NCBI RefSeq assembly: GCF_042684665.1
Contig: NZ_JBHULY010000005.1
Span: 248,001 to 312,000 of the forward strand
DNA length: 64,000 nucleotides
From: Jejuia rubra
GTDB taxonomy: Bacteria; Bacteroidota; Bacteroidia; Flavobacteriales; Flavobacteriaceae
Direction of reading: 5' to 3'
How positions within the stretch are numbered: position 1 is the stretch's first letter; every line of letters begins with the position of its first letter. Of the stretch, positions 33,689 through 41,112 are shown one piece after another. Under the pieces are notes generated by a model. That model saw nothing but the letters and a program-made list of their open reading frames with translations. It made no database searches and was not told where the DNA came from. The position numbers were made by a program, and so were the translations under genes.

Positions 33689-34965
33689 TAGGGTTAGTAC
33701 TAGGAGTCTTTTTTTTAGGGTGTAAGGAGGAGTCCAAACCTGTGGTAGAGCAGGAATTAGTTGAGGTGATTGATGAACCCGAACCGGTAGTGGAGTTTGG
33801 TTTTGTACTGGACGACTTTATCGTGAAGCGGGACACCATAAAAAATGGGGATACCTTTGGTATTATACTTGAAAAGCACAATGTCGGCTATCCCAAAATC
33901 TTCAATATTGCTGAAAAGGCCAAGGATACGTTTGATATAAGGCGAGGACTGCAAGTGGGGAAGCCCTATACCGTTTTATGTGACAAAGATTCTCTGGAAA
34001 CTGCGAAAACATTCATCTATCAGCCTAATTTGGAAGATTATGTCGTTATCAATTTTCAAGATTCCATCCATGCCTATAGAAGTAGAAAGCCTATTAAATA
34101 TGTTGAAAAAGTAGCTACGGGAGTCGTTGAAGATAATATTTCATTAACTTTGGAAGAACAGGGTTTAAGTCCCAGGCTAGCCTACATAATGGCAGATGAT
34201 ATTTATGCGTGGACTATCGATTTTAGGCGCCTGCAAAAAGGGGATAGATTTAAAGTAATTTATACCGATAAGTATATTGATGATACCATTTATACCGGAG
34301 TAGAAAAAATTAAAGCCGCCTATTTCGAGCATAACAAGGAGCCTTTTTATGCCTTTGAATTTATGACCGATACTACAAAAGGTATTGTGGATTACTTTGA
34401 CGACAAGGCAAAAAACTTAAGGAGGGCTTTTTTAAAGGCTCCAGTAAAGTTTAGTAGAATATCGTCCAGATATAATTTAAGAAGGCGCATTGCGGTTTAT
34501 GGTTATCGGGTACGGCCACATAAAGGCACCGATTTTGCGGCGCCTATTGGAACACCAATTATGGCTACGGCAAATGGAACGGTTACTGAGTCAAGGCGAA
34601 GAGGCGGGAATGGTAACTATGTAAAAATTCGGCACAATGCAACCTACGAAACGCAATACCTTCATATGAGCAGGCGAAAGGCAAAAGTTGGGCAGTTTGT
34701 TAAGCAGGGCGATGTTATTGGCTGGGTAGGTATGACAGGAAACACTGGTGGGCCACATGTTTGCTATCGTTTCTGGAAAAACGGTAGGCAAGTAGATCCT
34801 TTTAAACAAAAACTGCCAGAGGCCAAACCTATTTCAGATTCTTTAAAAGTGAAGTATTTGGAATTTATTCAACCTTTAAAGCATAAACTAGATAACATAT
34901 TTTTTCAACCAGAAATTACAGAAGAGGAACTAAACCAACCTGTAATTTACCAATCCAACTCGTAA
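33646..34965 (+). CDS. M23-family peptidoglycan peptidase lipoprotein
   Basis: 439 residues. A lipobox FFLGC places the lipidated Cys at residue 26, so the protein is membrane-anchored in the periplasm or outer membrane. A central region (about 55-270) resembles OapA/LysM-type domains found before M23 peptidases. The M23 domain is about 285-390: HKGTD supplies the first zinc His and Asp, and the second motif reads GPHVCYRF, so the usual HxH is H-V-C and Cys replaces the last ligand. It may be a zinc-Cys variant or an inactive EnvC-like activator. ATG 33646 overlaps the previous gene by 43 bases; TTG 33670 is an alternative start. Confidence 0.85.
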   Translation: MDSTRNTRLGNKYLIGLVLGVFFLGCKEESKPVVEQELVEVIDEPEPVVEFGFVLDDFIVKRDTIKNGDTFGIILEKHNVGYPKIFNIAEKAKDTFDIRRGLQVGKPYTVLCDKDSLETAKTFIYQPNLEDYVVINFQDSIHAYRSRKPIKYVEKVATGVVEDNISLTLEEQGLSPRLAYIMADDIYAWTIDFRRLQKGDRFKVIYTDKYIDDTIYTGVEKIKAAYFEHNKEPFYAFEFMTDTTKGIVDYFDDKAKNLRRAFLKAPVKFSRISSRYNLRRRIAVYGYRVRPHKGTDFAAPIGTPIMATANGTVTESRRRGGNGNYVKIRHNATYETQYLHMSRRKAKVGQFVKQGDVIGWVGMTGNTGGPHVCYRFWKNGRQVDPFKQKLPEAKPISDSLKVKYLEFIQPLKHKLDNIFFQPEITEEELNQPVIYQSNS

Positions 34966-34966
34966 T

Positions 34967-36586
34967 ATGGCACTACCAAATGTAAACCCCACCGCAACCC
35001 CTTCCTGGAAAAAGTTAGGAGAGCATTTCGATAAAACAAAATCCATTAAAATGAAGGATTTATTTGCAAAGGATTCAGGCAGAGCGAATAAATTCAGTAT
35101 TAAATGGGATGACTTTTATGTTGATTTCTCCAAAAATAGAATTACGGAAGAGACCGTTAAATACCTTTTGGAATTGGCAGATGATGTCAAATTAAAAGAT
35201 GCTATCCAGAGTCAGTTTTCAGGTGAAAAAATTAATCAAACGGAAGGGAGGGCTGTATTGCATACTGCACTAAGAGCGCCAGAATCTGCAGTTTTTGAAG
35301 TAGATGGGAAAAACGTAATTCCAGAGGTATATGACGTAAAGCGAAAAATAGAAGGCTTTACCAATGAAGTAATAAGCGGAGAGCGAAAGGGCTTTAGCGG
35401 AAAACCATTTACGCACGTGGTAAATATTGGTATAGGAGGTTCTGATTTGGGACCTGCTATGGTGGTTGATTCCTTACAGTACTACAAAAATCATTTGACC
35501 ACTCATTTTGTGAGCAATGTGGATGGTGATCATGTCAATGAAGTCATAAAGAAAATAAATAGGGAAACTACCCTTTTTGTTGTTGTGTCCAAGACCTTTA
35601 CTACACAAGAGACTATCTCTAACGCAAATACTATAAAATCTTGGTTTTTGGAATCGGCCGAAGAAGAAGATATTGCAAAGCATTTTGTAGCGGTATCCAC
35701 AAACTTGGATGCAGTAAAGAGTTTTGGAATAGACGAGAATAACGTCTTCCCCATGTGGGATTGGGTAGGAGGCCGTTTCTCACTTTGGAGTGCCGTTGGG
35801 TTGTCCATTAGTTTGGCAGTTGGATATAACAACTACGATAGTTTGTTAAATGGCGCCCATAAAATGGATCAACATTTCAAGAACGAGGATTTTAGCAGTA
35901 ATATCCCCGTGGTTTTAGGGCTTATTAGTATTTGGTACAATAACTTTTTTAAAGCCGAAAGCGAAGCTATTATACCCTACTCTCAATACTTAAACCAGTT
36001 TGCAACCTATTTGCAACAGGGTATCATGGAGAGTAATGGAAAGTCAGTGGATAGAAACGGTAACCCAATTGATTACGAAACAGGTACTTTAATTTGGGGG
36101 GAGCCGGGAACTAACTCTCAACATGCGTTTTTCCAATTGATACATCAAGGTACAAAGCTTATTCCAGCGGATTTCATTGGTTTTGTTAAATCGCTTCATG
36201 GCAATCAGGACCATCAAGATAAATTGATTTCAAACTTCTTGGCACAAACTGAGGCTTTATTAAATGGTAAAACAAGAGAACAGGTTGTTGCAGAAGGAAC
36301 AGAAGAAGCTATTATTCCTTTTAAGGTCTTTTCTGGGAACAAGCCTACCAATACTATTTTTATTAATAAATTGACCCCAGAAAGCTTGGGCAAATTAATA
36401 GCCATGTACGAGCATAAAATATTTGTACAAGGGGTGATTTGGAACATTTTTAGTTACGACCAGTTTGGTGTAGAATTAGGGAAACAACTGGCAAATAAAA
36501 TTCTCAAAGAATTTAGTGGTGAAGCTAAGAATGAGCATGATGGCTCTACAGCAAATTTGTTGAGTTATTATAAACAGCAGTCGTAA
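34967..36586 (+). CDS. pgi: Glucose-6-phosphate isomerase
   Basis: Glycolytic enzyme interconverting glucose-6-phosphate and fructose-6-phosphate. 539 residues. It has the sugar-phosphate-binding motif NIGIGGSDLGPAMV, the family signature WVGGRFSLWSAVGLSI, and the second signature GVIWNIFSYDQFGVELGKQLA with the catalytic-region lysine. It starts one base after the previous stop and ends in a strong terminator, so it is likely the last gene of the DUF3108-TDO-M23-pgi unit. Certain. Confidence 0.98.
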   Translation: MALPNVNPTATPSWKKLGEHFDKTKSIKMKDLFAKDSGRANKFSIKWDDFYVDFSKNRITEETVKYLLELADDVKLKDAIQSQFSGEKINQTEGRAVLHTALRAPESAVFEVDGKNVIPEVYDVKRKIEGFTNEVISGERKGFSGKPFTHVVNIGIGGSDLGPAMVVDSLQYYKNHLTTHFVSNVDGDHVNEVIKKINRETTLFVVVSKTFTTQETISNANTIKSWFLESAEEEDIAKHFVAVSTNLDAVKSFGIDENNVFPMWDWVGGRFSLWSAVGLSISLAVGYNNYDSLLNGAHKMDQHFKNEDFSSNIPVVLGLISIWYNNFFKAESEAIIPYSQYLNQFATYLQQGIMESNGKSVDRNGNPIDYETGTLIWGEPGTNSQHAFFQLIHQGTKLIPADFIGFVKSLHGNQDHQDKLISNFLAQTEALLNGKTREQVVAEGTEEAIIPFKVFSGNKPTNTIFINKLTPESLGKLIAMYEHKIFVQGVIWNIFSYDQFGVELGKQLANKILKEFSGEAKNEHDGSTANLLSYYKQQS

Positions 36587-36604
36587 ATCCAAAGTATATT
36601 TTTT

Positions 36605-36640
36605 GAAGACACCGATTCATGTGAGTCGGTGTCTTTTTTG
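36605..36640 (+). terminator. Rho-independent terminator after pgi
   Basis: GAAGACACCGA pairs with TCGGTGTCTTTTTT around TTCATGTGAG, a clean 10-11 bp stem followed by a T-run. Confidence 0.88.
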
Positions 36641-36679
36641 TTAATAATTGGGGTTAAAACTCTTAACGTTTAGTTAATG

Positions 36680-36706
36680 TTGATGTTTCAATATTGCCTA
36701 ATTTTG
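36680..36706 (+). promoter_or_regulatory. Promoter of the first TonB-receptor gene
   Basis: TAATTTTG at 36699-36706 is a perfect TAnnTTTG box, with TTG at 36680-36682, a 16-base gap close to the 17-23 seen in flavobacterial promoters. It lies about 40 bases before the ATG at 36748 and downstream of the pgi terminator. Confidence 0.55.
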
Positions 36707-36747
36707 CAGTGACTAATTTCAAATTATTAAATAATTTTTCAAAAATT

Positions 36748-39300
36748 ATGAAAAAAACTACCAATTTATTGATTTTGGTAACAGTTTTGCTTTTTGCAAC
36801 GGTTGCCATGGCTCAAAGTACCATAAAAGGTACTGTAATTGACGCCGATCTAAACACACCGCTCCCAGGAGCCAATGTGATTGAAAAGGGCACTACCAAT
36901 GGTGTGTCTTCTGATTTTGATGGGAATTTTACATTGAATTCGGAAAGTAATTCAGGTAGCATAGTCGTAACCTATGTTGGGTACGGGTCTGTCACTATCA
37001 GTTTTAATGGAGATGCTAATCTTGGTAAAATAGAATTAAGCCCTGATAATTCTTTGGGCGAAATTGTGATTACTGGAACGGGAGTTATCGATTTGGCGGA
37101 AGATAGAAATACGCCAATTGCTGTATCGACAATTAAGGCAAAAGAAATAAGAGAAAGAGCTGGTAACTGGGATTTGCCAGAGGTATTAAAGTCAACACCA
37201 TCCGTCCAAAATATTAAAGGTGGTGGTTTTGGTGACGGTAGCATGTTTTTAAGAGGTTTTGATCAAACCAATACCGCATTTATGTTAAATGGTCAGCCTA
37301 TAAACAGTCCTGAAGACGGTAGGATGTTCTGGTCTAACTGGGCCGGTGTTTTGGATGTTGCCAACGCTGTGCAGGTACAACGTGGTTTAGGCTCTTCTAA
37401 ATTGGCTATTTCGTCTGTCGGTGGTACGGTAAATATTGTGACTAAAACAGTTGACAGAAAAGAGGGTGGGTTTTTCCAAACCATGGTTGGAAACGATGAC
37501 TACATTAAAACTAATGCTTACTATTCCACTGGTTTGCTAGAGAGTGGCTGGGCATTTTCTGCTATGTTGGGTCATTGGCAAGGTGACGGCTATGTAGAAG
37601 ATACTGATGGACAAGGACAAACCTATTTCTTGTCTTTGGGATACAAACCCAGCGATAAACATTTGTTCAACTTCTTGTTAACCGGAGCACCACAATGGCA
37701 TGCGGCCGCGGGTAGAGACAGGATAAGTGCTTTTTTAGAGAATGGGATAAAATACAATCCATGGAATTTTGAAGGGGTTGATAGCCCTAATAATCTAAAA
37801 AGCGGAAGATATCCAGGTGGTCGTAACATTTACCATAAACCTGTAGCCAACTTAAGTTGGGATTTCGCGATAAACGATAAATCATCTCTCTCTACAATTG
37901 TTTACGGGTCTATTGGGCGAGGAAGTTTTGCCCAAGCGAGAACTAGCGGGGGAGAGGTTACCTATGCCAGAGGTTCGAACAATAACCATAACTGGTATGG
38001 AGTGGTTTCAAATTATGAAAACCAATTGAGTGAGAGCCTTAGCCTTAATTTTGGTGTTGATGTGCGTTTGTACAACGGTATTCACTTTAGGGATGTTAGA
38101 GAATTCATTTCTGTCAATTCGGTAAGCGCCAATAGTGCATTCAATGGAGGGGATTATGAATTGACCAATGCATTTGGTGGTGTGAATCCATGGAATGTCA
38201 CATTCAACCCAAATGATGACAATGGGCAACGTTTTGGATACGATTACGAAGAGCAAATTAATTATGGAGGGGTTTTTGGTCAGTTGGAATACACCAAAAA
38301 CAATTTTTCTGCATTTTTCCAAGGTTCTGCCTCTTCCCAATCCCATGTGAGAACCGAATATTTAAATGCTGCCAATGAAGGGCAACCCGAGGAATCAGAA
38401 AAAGTAAATAACCCAGGATTTAATGTAAAGGCTGGGGCCGCCTATACAATTGCCGATCAGCATAAGGTATTTGCCAATGTTGGTTTTTATTCCCGCCAAC
38501 CATTTCACAGTGACTTGTTCGTAAGCGATAGGAATTCTAATGAATTGATAGTACCAGAAGTTGAAAACCAGGAAATCACGGGTATTGAGGCAGGATATCA
38601 ATTTGGAGGCAACAGGGTCTCTGCCAACTTAAATGTATACCATACTACCTGGGCGAATAGAACTTTGCTTAATAACAATGGACAGGACCAAGGGACATCT
38701 GAGTTTCGATTATTCCAAACACAGGGTGTTACCCAAGTACACCAAGGTATAGAATTGGAGGTGTTTACAAGACCGTTTGACGGGCTTAGAGTGAATGGTT
38801 TCATTTCTTTGGGTGATTGGAAATTTGACGGTAATGGAAGAAGAAGGGTGTTCGATGAGGCTGGAACTGAGGTTGAAGCTGAAACTGAAGTTGATTTGGA
38901 TGGTCTGCAAGTTGGAGGTGCCGCTCAAACCACTGGAGGCCTTTCTGCGTTCTATACAATTTGTAAAAGTTTAAATCTGGACGCAACTTGGAACTTCTAC
39001 AGTGGACTGTTCTCCCAAGGTGATGCTTCAAAGGATGCGCCTCCAATAGAATTGCCAGAATATGATACTGTTGACTTAGGACTTACTTACAGAATGCTTG
39101 TGGGTGAGAATAAAGAGAAGTCTATCGTATTCAGGGCTAATGTGAATAACATCTTCGAAGAGATTTATTTAGAATCTGTGAATGGAAATACTGCGGCATC
39201 TTCTGATCCGGCTGAAAATTATAAAGGCGTTAATGTCAACAATAATGGACGATTTGGATACGGTAGAACTTGGAACGTTAGTGCACGTTTTAATTTCTAA
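36748..39300 (+). CDS. TonB-dependent receptor with carboxypeptidase-like N-domain
   Basis: Outer-membrane active transporter, 850 residues. Signal peptide 1-22 (ends AMAQ), CarboxypepD_reg-like beta-sandwich about 23-108 (STIKGTVIDADLNTPLPGANV), TonB plug about 120-235 (RERAGNWDLPEVL... FLRGFDQTNTAFMLNGQPIN), then the 22-strand barrel to the terminal NVSARFNF. ATG 36748 starts the signal peptide; an upstream TTG frame overlaps the promoter and is not used. No SusD partner is adjacent, so it is not a polysaccharide-utilisation pair; the substrate is unknown, possibly a siderophore, vitamin or peptide. Confidence 0.93.
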   Translation: MKKTTNLLILVTVLLFATVAMAQSTIKGTVIDADLNTPLPGANVIEKGTTNGVSSDFDGNFTLNSESNSGSIVVTYVGYGSVTISFNGDANLGKIELSPDNSLGEIVITGTGVIDLAEDRNTPIAVSTIKAKEIRERAGNWDLPEVLKSTPSVQNIKGGGFGDGSMFLRGFDQTNTAFMLNGQPINSPEDGRMFWSNWAGVLDVANAVQVQRGLGSSKLAISSVGGTVNIVTKTVDRKEGGFFQTMVGNDDYIKTNAYYSTGLLESGWAFSAMLGHWQGDGYVEDTDGQGQTYFLSLGYKPSDKHLFNFLLTGAPQWHAAAGRDRISAFLENGIKYNPWNFEGVDSPNNLKSGRYPGGRNIYHKPVANLSWDFAINDKSSLSTIVYGSIGRGSFAQARTSGGEVTYARGSNNNHNWYGVVSNYENQLSESLSLNFGVDVRLYNGIHFRDVREFISVNSVSANSAFNGGDYELTNAFGGVNPWNVTFNPNDDNGQRFGYDYEEQINYGGVFGQLEYTKNNFSAFFQGSASSQSHVRTEYLNAANEGQPEESEKVNNPGFNVKAGAAYTIADQHKVFANVGFYSRQPFHSDLFVSDRNSNELIVPEVENQEITGIEAGYQFGGNRVSANLNVYHTTWANRTLLNNNGQDQGTSEFRLFQTQGVTQVHQGIELEVFTRPFDGLRVNGFISLGDWKFDGNGRRRVFDEAGTEVEAETEVDLDGLQVGGAAQTTGGLSAFYTICKSLNLDATWNFYSGLFSQGDASKDAPPIELPEYDTVDLGLTYRMLVGENKEKSIVFRANVNNIFEEIYLESVNGNTAASSDPAENYKGVNVNNNGRFGYGRTWNVSARFNF

Positions 39301-39316
39301 ATATTGCAAATTAGTA

Positions 39317-39364
39317 GAAACCGCTCCCATTCCGATAGCTGTCGATATGGGAGCGGTTTTTTTA
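39317..39364 (+). terminator. Terminator after the TonB receptor, with an embedded palindromic word
   Basis: GAAACCGCTCCCAT pairs with ATGGGAGCGGTTTTT. The loop reads TCCGATAGCTGTCGAT, a degenerate copy of the CCCGATAGCTATCGGG palindrome that is perfect at 47681-47700. Confidence 0.8.
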
Positions 39365-39378
39365 TCAACTAAAATCAC

Positions 39379-39386
39379 TATTTTTG
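39379..39386 (+). promoter_or_regulatory. TAnnTTTG box before the membrane-protein gene
   Basis: TATTTTTG ends 24 bases before ATG 39411 and directly follows the receptor terminator, so a separate transcript is likely. Confidence 0.45.
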
Positions 39387-39410
39387 GTATCATTTTAAAA
39401 CGAGACCGTC

Positions 39411-39851
39411 ATGTACGAAACCATACAAGTATTACATTCCTATTGGGCCTATATCGTGTTGATAGTGTTGGTTGTGGCTGTGTTTAATGCCATTATCAAA
39501 TCCGTTGGAGGGAAAGAATACGAAGCCAAGGACTTTAGGATTTCATTGTTCACTTTAATTGTGTCTCATATTCAGTTGCTCATAGGTATTGTCCTGTATT
39601 TTGTGGCTCCTTGGATTAAATCCTTCGGAGAGCTTGGTATGGGCGGTGTAATGAAGGATTCGTTGTTGCGCTTGTATTTAGTGGAGCACCCTTTAGTTAA
39701 TATTATAGCCGTGGCTTTGATCACCATTGGCTACTCCAAGCATAAAAAGAAGTTGACCTCCGCACCTAAGTTGAAGACTATTGCTACTTTTTACACAATA
39801 GCACTTTTGTTGTTTTTGTCCCGTATCCCATGGGACGCTTGGTTTAGATAG
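39411..39851 (+). CDS. Conserved four-helix inner-membrane protein
   Basis: 146 residues with four hydrophobic segments (about 13-30, 47-67, 90-110 and 123-140) and a basic KHKKKLTSAPKLK loop between the last two. A conserved His lies in the first helix region (HSYWAYI), another in the second (SHIQLLIG) and a third in VEHPLVNI, which could point to a haem or cofactor site, but that is inference. I do not assign a function; this type is widespread in Bacteroidota as an uncharacterised protein. It starts with its own promoter-like box. Confidence 0.75.
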   Translation: MYETIQVLHSYWAYIVLIVLVVAVFNAIIKSVGGKEYEAKDFRISLFTLIVSHIQLLIGIVLYFVAPWIKSFGELGMGGVMKDSLLRLYLVEHPLVNIIAVALITIGYSKHKKKLTSAPKLKTIATFYTIALLLFLSRIPWDAWFR

Positions 39852-39888
39852 ATCGAGTAAAATATATAATGAAGACTCGCAAGCTTTT

Positions 39889-39912
39889 GCCTGTACTGAG
39901 CGCAGTCAAAGT
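39889..39912. repeat. Dispersed repeat word
   Basis: GCCTGTACTGAGCGCAGTCA (continuing AAGT) is the reverse complement of a TGACTGCGCTCAGTACA-type repeat; a sister copy lies at 55222-55246. Confidence 0.6.
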
Positions 39913-39932
39913 AATAACCTTGTAGGTCTTTT

Positions 39933-40982
39933 TTATTTTACTTCTTTGATAAGATAAATATATACCGGAAAATGGTCGCTGAAACCATTACTAAAGCCAC
40001 TGTAGTTCCAACTTCTAAAAGGGTAACCTTCATATCTTCCGTTTGAGGTGATTAGGTAGCTTTTGTTAAAAATACCTGCTTTGTAGAATCGTAAAGACGA
40101 ATAATCCTTTTCAAGCAGGGGTTTGGATAGGATAATTTGATCAAAAAGGCTCCAATTGTCACGATAGGCGGTAGTACCCAGCCCATCGCGATAAAAGTTT
40201 TCAAAAGGATTGTACAGGCCTTTAAAACCGACTTTTTTGCGTTTTCGTTGTGTTTTTAAAACTGATTTTAAACTTTCGTTATTTGGGTTGTCATTCAAAT
40301 CACCCATAACGACAATTTTGGCGTAGGGGTCTATAACCTGTAAGGAGTCTACAATGCGTTTGTTCAATTTGGCTGCCGCGACGCGTTTAGGGTTGCTTCT
40401 CACCTCGCCCCCACGTCTGGAAGGCCAATGGTTTACGATGATGTGGATGAGGTCGTTCTCCAATTTACCACTGACGACCAATTGATCGCGGGTAGTTAAC
40501 TCCTTTCGGTTTTGGTCATCAAAAATGCGAAGTTTATAGGCGTTGTAATGTATTGGCGTAAAAAGCTGTTTCTGGTATAAAAGCGCTACATCAATCCCTC
40601 TGGCATCCGGAGAATCTTTATGAACAATGCCGTAGTTCTTATCAATTAATATCGAATCGTTAACAAGGTCGTCAATAACCGTTCGGTTTTCAACTTCGCA
40701 AATTCCTATGATAGCAGGTGAATTTTGGGTCATTTCCTTCCCAATATCGGCAATAACACGTGCCATGTTTTTGACTTTTTGACTATAGGCTTGAGCACGA
40801 CCTGTTTTAAGCTCCATGATAGGACTGTACTCATCAAACTTCAACGGATCGTTAATCGTATCAAACAGGTTTTCAAGATTGTAAAAACCCACTGTGTGGA
40901 TTTTAAACCTCTTGTCCTGGGCATTGGAATTGCCAATTCCAATTAAAAAAAGTAGAATAAAAGCCAGTCTCGAAAACTTCAT
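39933..40982 (-). CDS. Exported endonuclease/exonuclease/phosphatase-family protein (EEP 1)
   Basis: 349 residues with a signal peptide (1-22, ends NSNAQ) and one EEP (DNase I-like) domain: GFYNLENLFD at the start, GICEVENR (catalytic Glu), VNHWPSRRGGEVRS, VMGDLNDNP (catalytic Asp/Asn) and SDHFPVY (catalytic Asp-His) near the end. All catalytic positions are present, so nuclease or phosphatase activity outside the cytoplasm is expected. The start was set at ATG 40982, because the frame upstream to 41006 only adds residues before the signal peptide. It diverges from the second TonB receptor and is paralogous to the gene at 45467. Confidence 0.88.
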   Translation of the reverse strand: MKFSRLAFILLFLIGIGNSNAQDKRFKIHTVGFYNLENLFDTINDPLKFDEYSPIMELKTGRAQAYSQKVKNMARVIADIGKEMTQNSPAIIGICEVENRTVIDDLVNDSILIDKNYGIVHKDSPDARGIDVALLYQKQLFTPIHYNAYKLRIFDDQNRKELTTRDQLVVSGKLENDLIHIIVNHWPSRRGGEVRSNPKRVAAAKLNKRIVDSLQVIDPYAKIVVMGDLNDNPNNESLKSVLKTQRKRKKVGFKGLYNPFENFYRDGLGTTAYRDNWSLFDQIILSKPLLEKDYSSLRFYKAGIFNKSYLITSNGRYEGYPFRSWNYSGFSNGFSDHFPVYIYLIKEVK

Positions 40983-41112
40983 TTGATGGAATATAGAAAC
41001 GTTCACGTTTGCAACAATACAAAACCCAAGCCAAAGTTAAGCGTTTCAATGAAATATTGTGTTTTATCACTCATTCGGTTACTTTTATGTATTTTACGTG
41101 TCTTAAAACAAC

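Noticed and set aside
37965..37990. tRNA T-loop-like GGTTCGAAC
   Set aside because: It lies in the coding frame of the TonB receptor and no cloverleaf surrounds it. No other tRNA-like sequence was seen in the spacers.
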